64,000 nt of DNA, taken from the NCBI RefSeq assembly GCF_020165855.1, contig NZ_JAIUFY010000005.1:186001-250000 (forward strand), read 5' to 3'. Of this stretch, positions 27,488 through 35,788 are shown in pieces (positions within the stretch are counted from its first letter, which is position 1; each line of letters begins with the position of its first letter). This DNA is from Celeribacter litoreus. Its GTDB lineage: Bacteria; Pseudomonadota; Alphaproteobacteria; Rhodobacterales; Rhodobacteraceae. The position numbers and the translations under genes were made by a program. The notes beneath the pieces are model-generated. The model ran no database searches. It was not told where the DNA came from and was given only the letters and a program-made list of their open reading frames with translations.

Positions 27488-28369
27488 TTAACGCAGCTTC
27501 GGAATTTCCGTTGAATTGTCGCTATCAGAGGCCTCCAGCGGCGCTCCGGACAGTGCGAGACCGAGAAAATCGTGGAGTTTCGGGTCGAGCATGTGGGACG
27601 GGCGGATGTTGGTGAGCGCCTTGAACATCACCTGACGGCGACCGGGGCTATTCTTCTCCCAGCCGTCGAGGATCTGTTTGACCTGCTGGCGTTGCAACCC
27701 GTCCTGAGAACCACAGAGATCGCAGGGAATGATGGGATAGTTCATCGCCCGCGCGAATTTCTCGCAATCCTCCTCGGCGACATGCGCGAGGGGGCGGTAG
27801 ACAAAAAGATCGCCTTCCTCATTCACAAGTTTCGGCGGCATCGTCGCGAGGCGTCCGCCGTGGAAGAGGTTCATAAAAAACGTCTCGAGGATGTCATCGC
27901 GATGGTGGCCGAGAACGACGGCTGTGCAGCCTTCCTCACGGGCAATCCGGTAGAGGTTCCCGCGACGCAGGCGAGAACACAGCGCGCAGAAGGTCCGACC
28001 TTGCGGGACTTTGTCCATGACGATGGAATAAGTGTCCTGATACTCGATCCGGTGGGGCACTTGCATCTTTTCGAGAAACTCGGGGAGCACCGTGGCGGGA
28101 AAGCCCGGCTGGCCCTGATCGAGATTGCAGGCGACCAGTTCGACCGGCAACATGCCGCGCCATTTCAACTCATAGAGCGCAGCCAGCATCGTATAGCTGT
28201 CCTTGCCGCCGGAGAGACACACAAGCCACTTCGCGCCGCGTTCGACCATGCCGTATTGCTCGATGGCCTCACGAACATTGCGGATGATCCGCTTGCGCAG
28301 CTTTTTGAACTCCGTGGTGGAGGGCGCGCCGTGGAACAGCGGATGGATATCGTCGAGATCGTCAAGCAT
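27488..28369 (-). CDS. ttcA: tRNA 2-thiocytidine(32) synthetase TtcA
   Basis: TtcA thiolates cytidine 32 of certain tRNAs with an iron-sulfur cluster and ATP. The 293-residue protein has the PP-loop [15 protein letters not shown] near residue 50, the cluster cysteines in [14 protein letters not shown] (CxxC) and a later CDLCG, and [20 protein letters not shown]. Its start overlaps the end of yidD by eight bases. A tRNA-Arg(ACG), a known type of TtcA substrate in enterobacteria, is encoded at 33183. Confidence 0.93.
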   Translation of the reverse strand: MLDDLDDIHPLFHGAPSTTEFKKLRKRIIRNVREAIEQYGMVERGAKWLVCLSGGKDSYTMLAALYELKWRGMLPVELVACNLDQGQPGFPATVLPEFLEKMQVPHRIEYQDTYSIVMDKVPQGRTFCALCSRLRRGNLYRIAREEGCTAVVLGHHRDDILETFFMNLFHGGRLATMPPKLVNEEGDLFVYRPLAHVAEEDCEKFARAMNYPIIPCDLCGSQDGLQRQQVKQILDGWEKNSPGRRQVMFKALTNIRPSHMLDPKLHDFLGLALSGAPLEASDSDNSTEIPKLR

Positions 28370-28619
28370 CAGGTGTGTCCTCGGAAGATTTGTCTTTCAC
28401 GTCGGGAACCGGATCATACCCCATGCCACCGAGCGGGTGACATCGTCCGATCCGCCGAATGGTCAGCCAGGTCCCTTTGACCCCACCGTGTTTTTCCAGC
28501 GCCTCTAATGCATACGCAGAGCAGGTCGGCTGATAGCGACAATTGTGCCCAACGAAGGGCGAAAAAATGCGGCGGTAGGCGCGGACGGGCAGGGAGGCGA
28601 TGCACGCGAGGGGGGTCAT
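28362..28619 (-). CDS. yidD: Membrane protein insertion efficiency factor YidD
   Basis: YidD is a small membrane-associated protein that helps YidC insertion. The 85-residue product has the family pattern [20 protein letters not shown] near residues 16-35 with [17 protein letters not shown], and the [16 protein letters not shown] motif near the C-terminus. Three conserved cysteines are present. It overlaps rnpA by four bases and ttcA by eight, so all are in one transcript. Confidence 0.94.
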   Translation of the reverse strand: MTPLACIASLPVRAYRRIFSPFVGHNCRYQPTCSAYALEALEKHGGVKGTWLTIRRIGRCHPLGGMGYDPVPDVKDKSSEDTPDA

Positions 28620-29065
28620 GCGCGCGGTCCCCGATTTTCGCCATGCACTTTTCTCAATGCGTAACGGAGGTCCTTGAGGAGAAGGTCAAAGGGGCGTCCG
28701 CTCGTATCGGTTTTTTTGCCGATGAGCACATAGTCCCATCCGTCTTTTCCGAGATCCGGAATGACAAGGCGCGCAGCTTCGCGAAGGCGGCGCTTCGCAT
28801 GGTTGCGTGCGACGGCGTTGCCGACCTTTTTGGAGCAGGTGTATCCGACCCTAATGCCGGTCGCGTCTTCCGTCTCGGCCCGTTTCCGACCCTGTAGGAG
28901 AAAGCTGCCCGTTCCCTGACGTCGTGCGCGGGCGGCTCTGAGAAAGTCGGCGCGTTTGGCGAGGGTCTCAATCGTCATCTTTTCATCCGCGCATGACAAA
29001 ACCGCCGACTGCGACCCTTCGGCGTCGGCGTGTGCCTTGTCCTCGGGTGCGTCCGGCGGTGTCAT
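28616..29065 (-). CDS. rnpA: Ribonuclease P protein component
   Basis: RnpA is the protein subunit of RNase P, which matures tRNA 5' ends. The core has [39 protein letters not shown] followed by RLREAAR (the RNR-type motif), and [10 protein letters not shown]. From 29065 it is 149 residues. A Met at 28978 would give 120 residues starting at [12 protein letters not shown], closer to the usual family size. I list the long form because roseobacter homologues I recall also begin MTPP, but the start is uncertain. Confidence 0.9.
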   Translation of the reverse strand: MTPPDAPEDKAHADAEGSQSAVLSCADEKMTIETLAKRADFLRAARARRQGTGSFLLQGRKRAETEDATGIRVGYTCSKKVGNAVARNHAKRRLREAARLVIPDLGKDGWDYVLIGKKTDTSGRPFDLLLKDLRYALRKVHGENRGPRA

Positions 29066-29103
29066 CAGCTTTATGCCTTTTCAGGCAATCCCTGAGGCGT
29101 AAA

Positions 29104-29238
29104 TTACGCGGAGAGGGATTTGCGGCCGCGGGCGCGGCGAGCGTTCAGAACCTTGCGGCCCGCTTTGGTTGCCATACGTGCACGGAAGCCGTGACGACGC
29201 TTGCGGACGAGGTTGCTCGGTTGATAGGTGCGTTTCAT
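29104..29238 (-). CDS. rpmH: 50S ribosomal protein L34
   Basis: The 44-residue basic protein begins [20 protein letters not shown] and ends with [11 protein letters not shown], an unmistakable L34. It is the first gene of the rpmH-rnpA-yidD cluster. The leader on the minus strand has GGAGATAGCGC before the start. L34 is a small 50S protein near the tunnel. The gene dnaA, often beside rpmH in other bacteria, is not in this window. Confidence 0.97.
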   Translation of the reverse strand: MKRTYQPSNLVRKRRHGFRARMATKAGRKVLNARRARGRKSLSA

Positions 29239-29331
29239 CGCGCTATCTCCATCGGTTGCGTTGGGGCCCAAATCCCCACACCGTCTGGCACGACAAAGGG
29301 ATTCGAAGGCGAGTAATCGTTCGAAGCCCTG

Positions 29332-29360
29332 CCAATAGGAGGCTCTTGGCGTCTTGTCAA
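29332..29360 (-). promoter_or_regulatory. Promoter of rpmH-rnpA operon
   Basis: Read on the minus strand, TTGACA (29360-29355) is followed after 17 bases by TATTGG (29337-29332), a near-consensus housekeeping promoter about 95 bases before rpmH. Confidence 0.7.
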
Positions 29361-29527
29361 TTCTCTGCGGGCGGTTTGTTGAAACAAATTCCGCCTCTTT
29401 GCCGGATTATCCTGACATTCCATCACTCGGACGTGAGATGCCTGTAATGCGCTGGCGCGGTGCGAACCGATGGCGCATCTTTGCAATGAATATCAAGGAC
29501 GACAACCCGTAAGACAGGACATCCCCC

Positions 29528-30241
29528 GTGGCGCGCGCGCGATCTAAACAGCATCTCTGGTTGCCGCTTGCGCTCTTCGCGGTCGGTCTGGCGCTGGCCG
29601 TGGCGCTCCGTGATCACCTGAGCTTTGATGCGCTGGCCGAAAATCGCGCGATGCTCATCGACTATACAGATTCGCATCGTGTGCTTTCGGTGCTTGTTTT
29701 TGTTCTCTGCTATACGGTGATCGTTTCTCTGTCGTTGCCGGGGGCGACTGTGGCGACGCTGACAGGGGGCTTTCTTTTTGGCGTCTTGCCCGGTGTGCTC
29801 TATAACATCTTCGCTGCGACGCTTGGGGCGTCACTGCTGTTTCTGGCGGCGCGATGGGGGCTCGGGGAGTGGCTGTCGTCAAAGATTGATGCCTCCGAGG
29901 GACGCGTGCATCGGATCAAGAAAGGGCTCGATGAAAACCAGTGGTCGATGCTGTTTCTGATCCGGCTCCTTCCTGTCGTTCCTTTTTTCGTTGCGAACCT
30001 GTTGCCTGCGTTGCTCGGGGTTCCACTGTTCCGGTTTGTTGTCTCGACGGCGCTGGGCATTGTGCCGGGCGCACTGATCTATACCTCCGTGGGCGCGGGG
30101 CTTGGCTCTGTGTTCGAAAACGGCGAGATGCCGGACCTGAGCGTGATCTTTGAGCCCCACATCCTTTTGCCGATTTTGGCCCTGTGTATTCTGGTGCTGA
30201 TCCCTGTGGTTCGGAAAATGCGTCGGAAGGCATCGACATGA
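29528..30241 (+). CDS. TVP38/TMEM64 family membrane protein (GTG start)
   Basis: The 237-residue integral membrane protein has about five or six membrane segments and the SNARE-associated/DedA-like core: SLSLPGATVATLTGGFLFG near residue 67, GASLLFLAARWGLGEW, and LLPVVPFFVANLLPALLGV with GIVPGALIYTSVGAGL. The GTG at 29528 follows AGGACATCCCCC. It lies 13 bases before an FAD/NAD disulfide oxidoreductase gene, a pairing seen widely (the two are fused in some bacteria). Family members are linked to lipid scrambling or transport; the substrate is unknown. Confidence 0.88.
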   Translation: MARARSKQHLWLPLALFAVGLALAVALRDHLSFDALAENRAMLIDYTDSHRVLSVLVFVLCYTVIVSLSLPGATVATLTGGFLFGVLPGVLYNIFAATLGASLLFLAARWGLGEWLSSKIDASEGRVHRIKKGLDENQWSMLFLIRLLPVVPFFVANLLPALLGVPLFRFVVSTALGIVPGALIYTSVGAGLGSVFENGEMPDLSVIFEPHILLPILALCILVLIPVVRKMRRKAST

Positions 30242-30254
30242 GGTGTGAGGTCGT

Positions 30255-31628
30255 ATGAGAGAGATAAGTACGGATCTATGTGTGATCGGAGCTGGCTCCG
30301 GCGGGCTGTCTGTGGCAGCAGGGGCCGTTCAAATGGGGGCAAAGGTTGTTCTCATTGAAAAGGGTGAGATGGGCGGCGATTGCCTCAACTTTGGCTGTGT
30401 TCCCTCGAAGTCGCTGCTTCATGCCTCAGCCACAGGCCAGAGGTTTAAAGAAGGGATGGCCCATGTGCGATCCTCGATCGAAACAATTGCGCCGCACGAT
30501 AGCCAAGAACGGTTCGAAGGGCTCGGCTGCACTGTGATCCGTGCCGAGGCTTGCTTTACTGGTCCTCGGAGTTTGATTGCGGGAAACGTCAGTGTCTCCG
30601 CTCGCCGATTTATCGTTGCGACGGGCTCTCGTCCTCGCATTCCGGATATCGATGGTCTCGGGGATGTGCCCTATCTCACCAATGAGACGATTTGGTCTCT
30701 GTCTGACCTGCCGGAACATCTGTTGATCATCGGCGGTGGACCAATCGGCATGGAAATGGCTCAGGCGTTCCGGCGGTTTGGCGGCGAGGTCACCGTCGTG
30801 ACACCACATGCGATTCTCGGGCGGGAGGATGCCGAAGCGGTTGGTGTCGTGCGCGGGGCACTTGCTTCAGAGGGCATCCACTTGCGAGAGGGCGCACGGC
30901 CAGTTCGCGCGGCGTTGGACGGTGAAAACATCCAACTGACACTGGAGAGCGGCGAACGTATTTCCGGTTCTCACTTGCTGATCGCCACTGGGCGTAGCGC
31001 CAATGTCGAAGGGCTTGGCTTCGACGCCGCAGGAGTGGAGGTCGATCCGGATGGCATCGTGACGGGGCCAAACCTTCGAACGAGCAACCGCGCGATCTAT
31101 GCGCTCGGAGATGTGCGTTCAGGACAGCGACGTTTCACCCATGTCGCGGGGGATCAGGCGGGCCTCATCGTGAGGCAGGTTCTGTTTGGTCTGCCCGCAA
31201 AGCTCAAGGAAGCGCATCTTCCCCACGCAACTTACACCGACCCGGAACTTGCGCAGGTCGGTCTGACCGAGGCCGCTGCCAAAGACCTCTATGGGGAAAA
31301 ATTGGAAGTCTACCGTGTCGACTATTCCGGTAATGATCGCGCCATCGCCACGGTCCGCGCTGGTCACGGATTTCTGAAGTTGATGGTGCTCAAGGGGCGA
31401 CCCGTGGGCGTCACCATCGTCGGCCCCGACGCAGGTGAACTCATCGCGCTTTGGTCCCTCGCCATATCCGCCAAACTGAAAATGAGTCAGATTGCCGGAA
31501 TGGTCGCGCCTTATCCGACACTTGCAGAACTTAACAAACGGGCAGCCAGTGCCTATTTTACGCCTAGGTTGTTTGAAAATCGCAAGGTGAATTGGATCGT
31601 GCGTTTGATACAAAAGCTCGTACCATAG
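30255..31628 (+). CDS. FAD-dependent pyridine nucleotide-disulfide oxidoreductase, MerA/Lpd-like
   Basis: The 457-residue flavoprotein has an N-terminal FAD site (GAGSGGLSVAAGAVQMGAKV), the redox-active disulfide GGDCLNFGCVPSKSL near residues 39-53, an NAD(P)H site (IIGGGPIGMEMAQAF) near 165, and the second FAD motif (YALGDV) near 288. The C-terminal dimer interface has PYPTLAEL where lipoamide dehydrogenases have HPT, and there is no mercury-binding cysteine pair at the end. So it is neither a typical Lpd nor MerA. Pairing with TVP38 suggests a shared membrane or redox function, unknown in detail. Confidence 0.87.
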   Translation: MREISTDLCVIGAGSGGLSVAAGAVQMGAKVVLIEKGEMGGDCLNFGCVPSKSLLHASATGQRFKEGMAHVRSSIETIAPHDSQERFEGLGCTVIRAEACFTGPRSLIAGNVSVSARRFIVATGSRPRIPDIDGLGDVPYLTNETIWSLSDLPEHLLIIGGGPIGMEMAQAFRRFGGEVTVVTPHAILGREDAEAVGVVRGALASEGIHLREGARPVRAALDGENIQLTLESGERISGSHLLIATGRSANVEGLGFDAAGVEVDPDGIVTGPNLRTSNRAIYALGDVRSGQRRFTHVAGDQAGLIVRQVLFGLPAKLKEAHLPHATYTDPELAQVGLTEAAAKDLYGEKLEVYRVDYSGNDRAIATVRAGHGFLKLMVLKGRPVGVTIVGPDAGELIALWSLAISAKLKMSQIAGMVAPYPTLAELNKRAASAYFTPRLFENRKVNWIVRLIQKLVP

Positions 31629-31650
31629 CGCGACAAAAGAGGTTTTCCGG

Positions 31651-33096
31651 TTGCCGAAATTTCTCAACACACTGACAGGGCGGTTCCTGATGCTCACAGT
31701 CATCTTCGTGATGGCTGCGGAGGTCATGATCTTTGTGCCGTCCGTGGCGCGGTTCCGTGAGGATTTTCTCCTGTCGCGATTGGAGCGGGCGCAGATCGCG
31801 TCTTTGGCGCTCTTGGCGAACGATAGCCTCGACATGGATCTCGAGGACGAGTTGCTCGCCAACGCGGGGGTCTACAACGTCGTCCTTCGACGGAACGAGA
31901 TTCGTCAGCTGGTTCTCTCATCGCCGATTCCCGAACAGATTTACGCCACCTATGACCTGCGCGATGCCAGTGCGCTCGAACTGATCCGCGATGCGACGGT
32001 CACATTGTTCGATCCTGAAGAGCGTGTCATCCGCGTGATCGGCGATCCGGTTAAACAAGCTGGCCTACTGATCGAAGTAACATTGCCGACGGCCCCATTG
32101 CGCGCCGCAATGCTCGACTACGGCCTGCGTATTCTCATGCTGTCGGCGGTGATTTCGTTCTTTACTGCGTCCTTGCTCTTTATTGCCGTGCGGGCGCTGC
32201 TCGTCCGACCGATCAAGCGCGTCGTGAGTGCCATGACGTCTTATACCCTCGCGCCCGAGGATACGCGTCGGATCATTGAGCCCTCTGCAAAAGTGGCCGA
32301 GCTGCGAGAGGCGGAGGTCGCACTTAAGTCTATGGAGACGGAAATCACCTCGGCCTTGCGTCAGAAAGAGCGTCTTGCGCAGCTAGGTGGGGCTGTCGCT
32401 AAGGTGTCTCATGATCTCCGTAATATTTTGACCACGGCCCAGCTCTTTACGGACCGACTGGAGATGTCTCAGGATCCTGCGGTGACACGATCCGCTCCGA
32501 AACTCGTGAACTCCATTCAGCGGGCCGTAAACCTCTGTGAAACCACACTCGCATTTGGCAAGGCTGAAGAGCCTGCCCCCGCTCTGACAGGTGTGCGGCT
32601 CGCTGAACTCGTCGGTGAAGTCATAGACGCAGAGCGTCTTGCGATCGGGGACTTTGATCTCTCGTTTGCTGAGGATGTGCCCGCGACGATGGTCGTGCGT
32701 GCCGATCCGGAGCAGATGCATCGCGTGTTGTCCAATCTGGTGCGAAATGCGCGGCAGGCGATTATGGCGACTGGCGCGTGCGGTGAAATCGCTGTGGCCG
32801 CCCGCGAGGATGAAGACGAGTGGGTGGTCTCAGTGACTGATACGGGACCGGGCTTGCCGCCCAAGGCGCGGGAGTATTTGTTCCAGCCGTTCCAAGGTGG
32901 CGCACGCAAAGGTGGCTTCGGTTTGGGATTGGCAATCGCGGCGGAACTGGTGCGCGGACATGGTGGGCGTCTCGTCCTTGAGCAAACGGATGAGACCGGC
33001 ACGGCCTTCGCGATTCATCTGCCGAAAGGGTTCTCTCTCGTTGAGGAGGGGCAGGGGAGTGCAGCAGAAAAAATGGTGGCAGCTCACCAGGTCTAA
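31651..33096 (+). CDS. Orphan sensor histidine kinase (TTG start)
   Basis: The 481-residue membrane kinase has a first membrane segment at about 12-30, a periplasmic sensor of about 120 residues, a second membrane segment near 155-180 and a HAMP-like linker. The kinase core shows the H box AKVSHDLRNILTTAQL, N box LVRNARQAIM, G1 DTGPGLPPKA and G2 GGFGLGLAIAAELVRGHGG. No response regulator gene is adjacent. The TTG at 31651 after GAGGTTTTCCGG is the most likely start; an ATG at 31690 is an alternative. The signal is unknown. Confidence 0.87.
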   Translation: MPKFLNTLTGRFLMLTVIFVMAAEVMIFVPSVARFREDFLLSRLERAQIASLALLANDSLDMDLEDELLANAGVYNVVLRRNEIRQLVLSSPIPEQIYATYDLRDASALELIRDATVTLFDPEERVIRVIGDPVKQAGLLIEVTLPTAPLRAAMLDYGLRILMLSAVISFFTASLLFIAVRALLVRPIKRVVSAMTSYTLAPEDTRRIIEPSAKVAELREAEVALKSMETEITSALRQKERLAQLGGAVAKVSHDLRNILTTAQLFTDRLEMSQDPAVTRSAPKLVNSIQRAVNLCETTLAFGKAEEPAPALTGVRLAELVGEVIDAERLAIGDFDLSFAEDVPATMVVRADPEQMHRVLSNLVRNARQAIMATGACGEIAVAAREDEDEWVVSVTDTGPGLPPKAREYLFQPFQGGARKGGFGLGLAIAAELVRGHGGRLVLEQTDETGTAFAIHLPKGFSLVEEGQGSAAEKMVAAHQV

Positions 33097-33142
33097 TTTT
33101 TCGGCGAAATGAAGTTTTTTTCACTTTCCTGAAAAATCGCTC

Positions 33143-33171
33143 TTGCACCCCCCAGAGAGACTATGTATTCC
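33143..33171 (+). promoter_or_regulatory. Candidate promoter of tRNA-Arg
   Basis: TTGCAC (33143-33148) and TATTCC (33166-33171) are 17 bases apart and end 11 bases before the tRNA. The C-run and CTATGT between them look like stable-RNA promoters of this group, but the -10 match is weak. Confidence 0.42.
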
Positions 33172-33182
33172 CCGCCCTCAGT

Positions 33183-33259
33183 GGACCGATAGCTCAGCTG
33201 GATAGAGTACTTGACTACGAATCAAGGGGTCGGGGGTTCGAATCCTCCTCGGTCCGCCA
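33183..33259 (+). tRNA. tRNA-Arg (anticodon ACG)
   Basis: A complete 77-base tRNA. The acceptor arms GGACCGA (33183-33189) and TCGGTCC (33249-33255) pair, with discriminator G and encoded CCA. The D loop is AGCTCAGCTGGATAGAG. The anticodon stem CTTGA/TCAAG encloses loop CTACGAA with anticodon ACG. The T arm has GGGGTTCGAATCCTCC. ACG reads CGN arginine codons after A34 deamination to inosine. Confidence 0.96.
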
Positions 33260-33374
33260 CTACCTCCCCTTAAGTCTAAGATGATGATCCAGCCGAGCAA
33301 AGCGCGGCTGACGAGCGCGCTTCTTTCTCTGTTATCCATTCAGAATTTGCTGGGGCGATAGGCCCCTCAAAACC

Positions 33375-34136
33375 CTATCCGGTGTAATGGCGCGCGAGCA
33401 TGTTAGCGATTTCTCGGGTGATTTCGCCAAGCTCTTTTTGCTTGTCCGGGCGTGCCTCAGCGCTCGTCATCGAGATGGCGATGCCTGCGATAGGTGCGCC
33501 GTCGGGGCCGAGAACAGGCGCGCCAAGACACACCATTCCCTCACGAATTTCACCATCGTCTACAGCGTAGCCTTGCGCGCGCCATTTTTCGGCGTCTGCG
33601 TCGAAGGCTTTGAGATCGGACACGCTATTTTCTGTGAAGGGGGTATCCCAGCCGTTCGAAAGAATCGTGTGTCGCTCTTCAACGGGCACATGAGAAAGCA
33701 TTGCTTTGCCTGTCGCAGAATATGCAGCGGGCAGGCGCATCCCGATCTGGAAGGTGAATCCAAGCGGTTTGTTGGAGTTTCGACACGCGAGATAAACGAC
33801 CTGGTCCTCTTCGAGCGTCGAGAGGGTGACGGTGTAATTCGCCAGTCTGCAATCGGCGGCGAGAATCCGTTGGAATTCCGAGACGAGAGACGAGCGGTTC
33901 AGATACGCGCCGCTCCACCGCAAGCAATGCGCACTCAGGCTATAACCGCGTGATTCCGCGTGAAGGACGCCGGTCTCCACGAGGGTTTCGCAGATACCAT
34001 AGACGGAGCTTTTAGGCGCGCCGATATCGCGCGCAAGTTCCGACACCCCGAGCGGCGTTGGGCTCGCGGCGAGGCGATCAAGGATCAACACGGTGCGTTC
34101 GGCTGCTGGTGCGCGCCGCTTGCTCGGTTCGGTCAT
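33375..34136 (-). CDS. IclR-family transcriptional regulator
   Basis: The frame opens at 34232, but the ATG at 34136 follows AAAGGAGTAATC and gives 253 residues. The N-terminal winged helix-turn-helix spans about 15-75 (RTVLILDRLAASPTPLGVSE, DIGAPKSSVYGICETL). The IclR effector domain follows (about 85-250) with GMRLPAAYSATGKAMLSHV and the C-terminal VLGPDGAPIAGIAISM. It is transcribed divergently from the dehydrogenase/transporter operon, which it most likely controls through the inverted repeats between them. Confidence 0.92.
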   Translation of the reverse strand: MTEPSKRRAPAAERTVLILDRLAASPTPLGVSELARDIGAPKSSVYGICETLVETGVLHAESRGYSLSAHCLRWSGAYLNRSSLVSEFQRILAADCRLANYTVTLSTLEEDQVVYLACRNSNKPLGFTFQIGMRLPAAYSATGKAMLSHVPVEERHTILSNGWDTPFTENSVSDLKAFDADAEKWRAQGYAVDDGEIREGMVCLGAPVLGPDGAPIAGIAISMTSAEARPDKQKELGEITREIANMLARHYTG

Positions 34137-34206
34137 GATTACTCCTTTGGCACACAATCCTACCTCAATTTTTGAACAATTGACATAGCGGTATACATCG
34201 GCATAC

Positions 34207-34241
34207 GTTCCACATGGAAAACATCGTTCCATATTTGAAAC
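34207..34241. promoter_or_regulatory. Tandem IclR operator candidates
   Basis: Two similar imperfect palindromes, GTTCCACATGGAAAAC (34207-34222) and GTTCCATATTTGAAAC (34226-34241), lie with centres 19 bp apart, about two helical turns, in the 124-base gap between the divergent IclR and dehydrogenase genes. They fit the TGGAA/TTCCA style of IclR sites. A further TCAATT/AATTGA repeat lies at 34165-34183. The assignment to this IclR protein is inference. Confidence 0.6.
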
Positions 34242-34260
34242 AATTTTACAAGTTAAGAAT

Positions 34261-35718
34261 ATGAGGTCTCAATTGCCCGAGCTTAAAGATCCGACCCTCC
34301 TGAAAGACGCCTGCCTCGTGAATGGCGAGTGGATTCAGGCGGCTTCTGGTGAAACCATTGCCGTCACCAACCCGGCAAATGGCTCTGTCGTCGGAACCGT
34401 GCCGTTTATGTCGCCTGATGAAATCCCGGCAGTAATCGAGGCCTCTCAGATTGCTCAAGCTGAATGGGCGACGTGGGCTGCAAAAGAGCGCGCCGCCGTC
34501 CTGCGCAAGTGGTTCGAGCTTATGATCGAAAACACCGAAGACCTCGGTCTCATCATGACGCTGGAGCAGGGCAAGCCTCTCAAGGAAGCAAAAGGCGAGA
34601 TCGCTTACGCGGCCTCTTTCGTCGAATGGTTCGCAGAAGAAGCCAAGCGCGTCTACGGCGACACGATCCCTGCGCCCGCCCGCAACCAACGCATCACCGT
34701 GCTGCGTCAGCCGATTGGTGTGACCGCAGCAATCACGCCGTGGAACTTTCCGGCCGCAATGATCACCCGCAAGGCCGCGCCTGCGCTGGCCGCCGGTTGT
34801 TCGATGATCGTACGTCCCGCAGACCTCACGCCTCTGACTGCCTTGGCGCTGGGCGAATTGGCCCAACGTGCTGGCATTCCGGCAGGCGTGTTCCAAGTCG
34901 TCACCGGTCCGGCGTCGAAAATCGGCAAGGTGATCACGGACAGCGACGTCGTTCGAAAGCTATCCTTTACCGGCTCGACCGAAGTCGGCCGCCTTCTTAT
35001 GGCTCAGTGTGCCGATACCATCAAAAAAGTCTCTCTCGAACTCGGCGGCAACGCGCCGTTCATCGTATTCGATGACGCAGACCTCGATGCGGCGGTGGAG
35101 GGGGCCATGGCGTCCAAATACCGCAATGCGGGCCAAACCTGCGTCTGTGCAAACCGGATCCTCGTGCAGCGTGGCGTCTATGATGAGTTCGCGAAAAAGC
35201 TCGCGGAGAAAGTCAGTGCGCTCACCGTTGGGGACGGCACCGAGGACGGCACGGACATTGGCCCGATGATCGAGGCGAAAGCGCTCGATAAAGTCGAGAG
35301 CCATATCGCGGACGCTGTGTCCAAAGGCGCGACGCTCGTGCAAGGCGGCAAACGTCTCGGCGGTCTGTTCCTCGAACCTGCGATCCTGACGGGCGTCACG
35401 CCGGACATGGTCGTTGCGACCGAGGAGACCTTTGGACCTCTGGCCCCGCTTTTCCCGTTCGACACAGAAGAAGAAGCGATCGCTATGGCGAACGACACGA
35501 TCTTCGGTCTGGCGGCATATTTCTACACTAAGGATCACGGCCGGATGGTGCGTGTCTCCGAGGGCCTCGAATACGGCATGGTCGGTCACAACACCGGCCT
35601 GATCTCCAACGAAGTGGCACCTTTCGGTGGCGTGAAGCAGTCCGGTCTGGGGCGCGAAGGCTCCAAATACGGCATCGAGGACTACCTCGAGCTCAAATAC
35701 GTCTGCAGCGCTCTGTAA
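34261..35718 (+). CDS. gabD: NAD(P)-dependent succinate-semialdehyde dehydrogenase
   Basis: GabD oxidises succinate semialdehyde to succinate. The 485-residue protein is of family length and has the SSADH landmarks PWNFPAAMITRKAAPALAAG near residue 160, FTGSTEVGR near 240, the catalytic Glu in LELGGNAPFIVFDDADLDAA near 262, and the catalytic Cys in NAGQTCVCANRI near 297. The C-terminus has PFGGVKQSGLGREGSKYGIE. With the Fe-alcohol dehydrogenase next door it would form a two-step oxidation of 4-hydroxybutyrate to succinate, under the IclR regulator. Exact substrate range is inferred. Confidence 0.85.
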   Translation: MRSQLPELKDPTLLKDACLVNGEWIQAASGETIAVTNPANGSVVGTVPFMSPDEIPAVIEASQIAQAEWATWAAKERAAVLRKWFELMIENTEDLGLIMTLEQGKPLKEAKGEIAYAASFVEWFAEEAKRVYGDTIPAPARNQRITVLRQPIGVTAAITPWNFPAAMITRKAAPALAAGCSMIVRPADLTPLTALALGELAQRAGIPAGVFQVVTGPASKIGKVITDSDVVRKLSFTGSTEVGRLLMAQCADTIKKVSLELGGNAPFIVFDDADLDAAVEGAMASKYRNAGQTCVCANRILVQRGVYDEFAKKLAEKVSALTVGDGTEDGTDIGPMIEAKALDKVESHIADAVSKGATLVQGGKRLGGLFLEPAILTGVTPDMVVATEETFGPLAPLFPFDTEEEAIAMANDTIFGLAAYFYTKDHGRMVRVSEGLEYGMVGHNTGLISNEVAPFGGVKQSGLGREGSKYGIEDYLELKYVCSAL

Positions 35719-35788
35719 TCCCTTCCCCATGCGCGGCCTGCCTCACACCGAGCGGGCCGCGCCCTTTATACTTTCAAGGACAAGATCA

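Noticed and set aside
33260-33374. tRNA-Arg 3' end as an integration (att) site for an island
   Set aside because: No integrase gene and no repeated copy of the tRNA 3' end were seen downstream. The following genes look like ordinary chromosomal operons.
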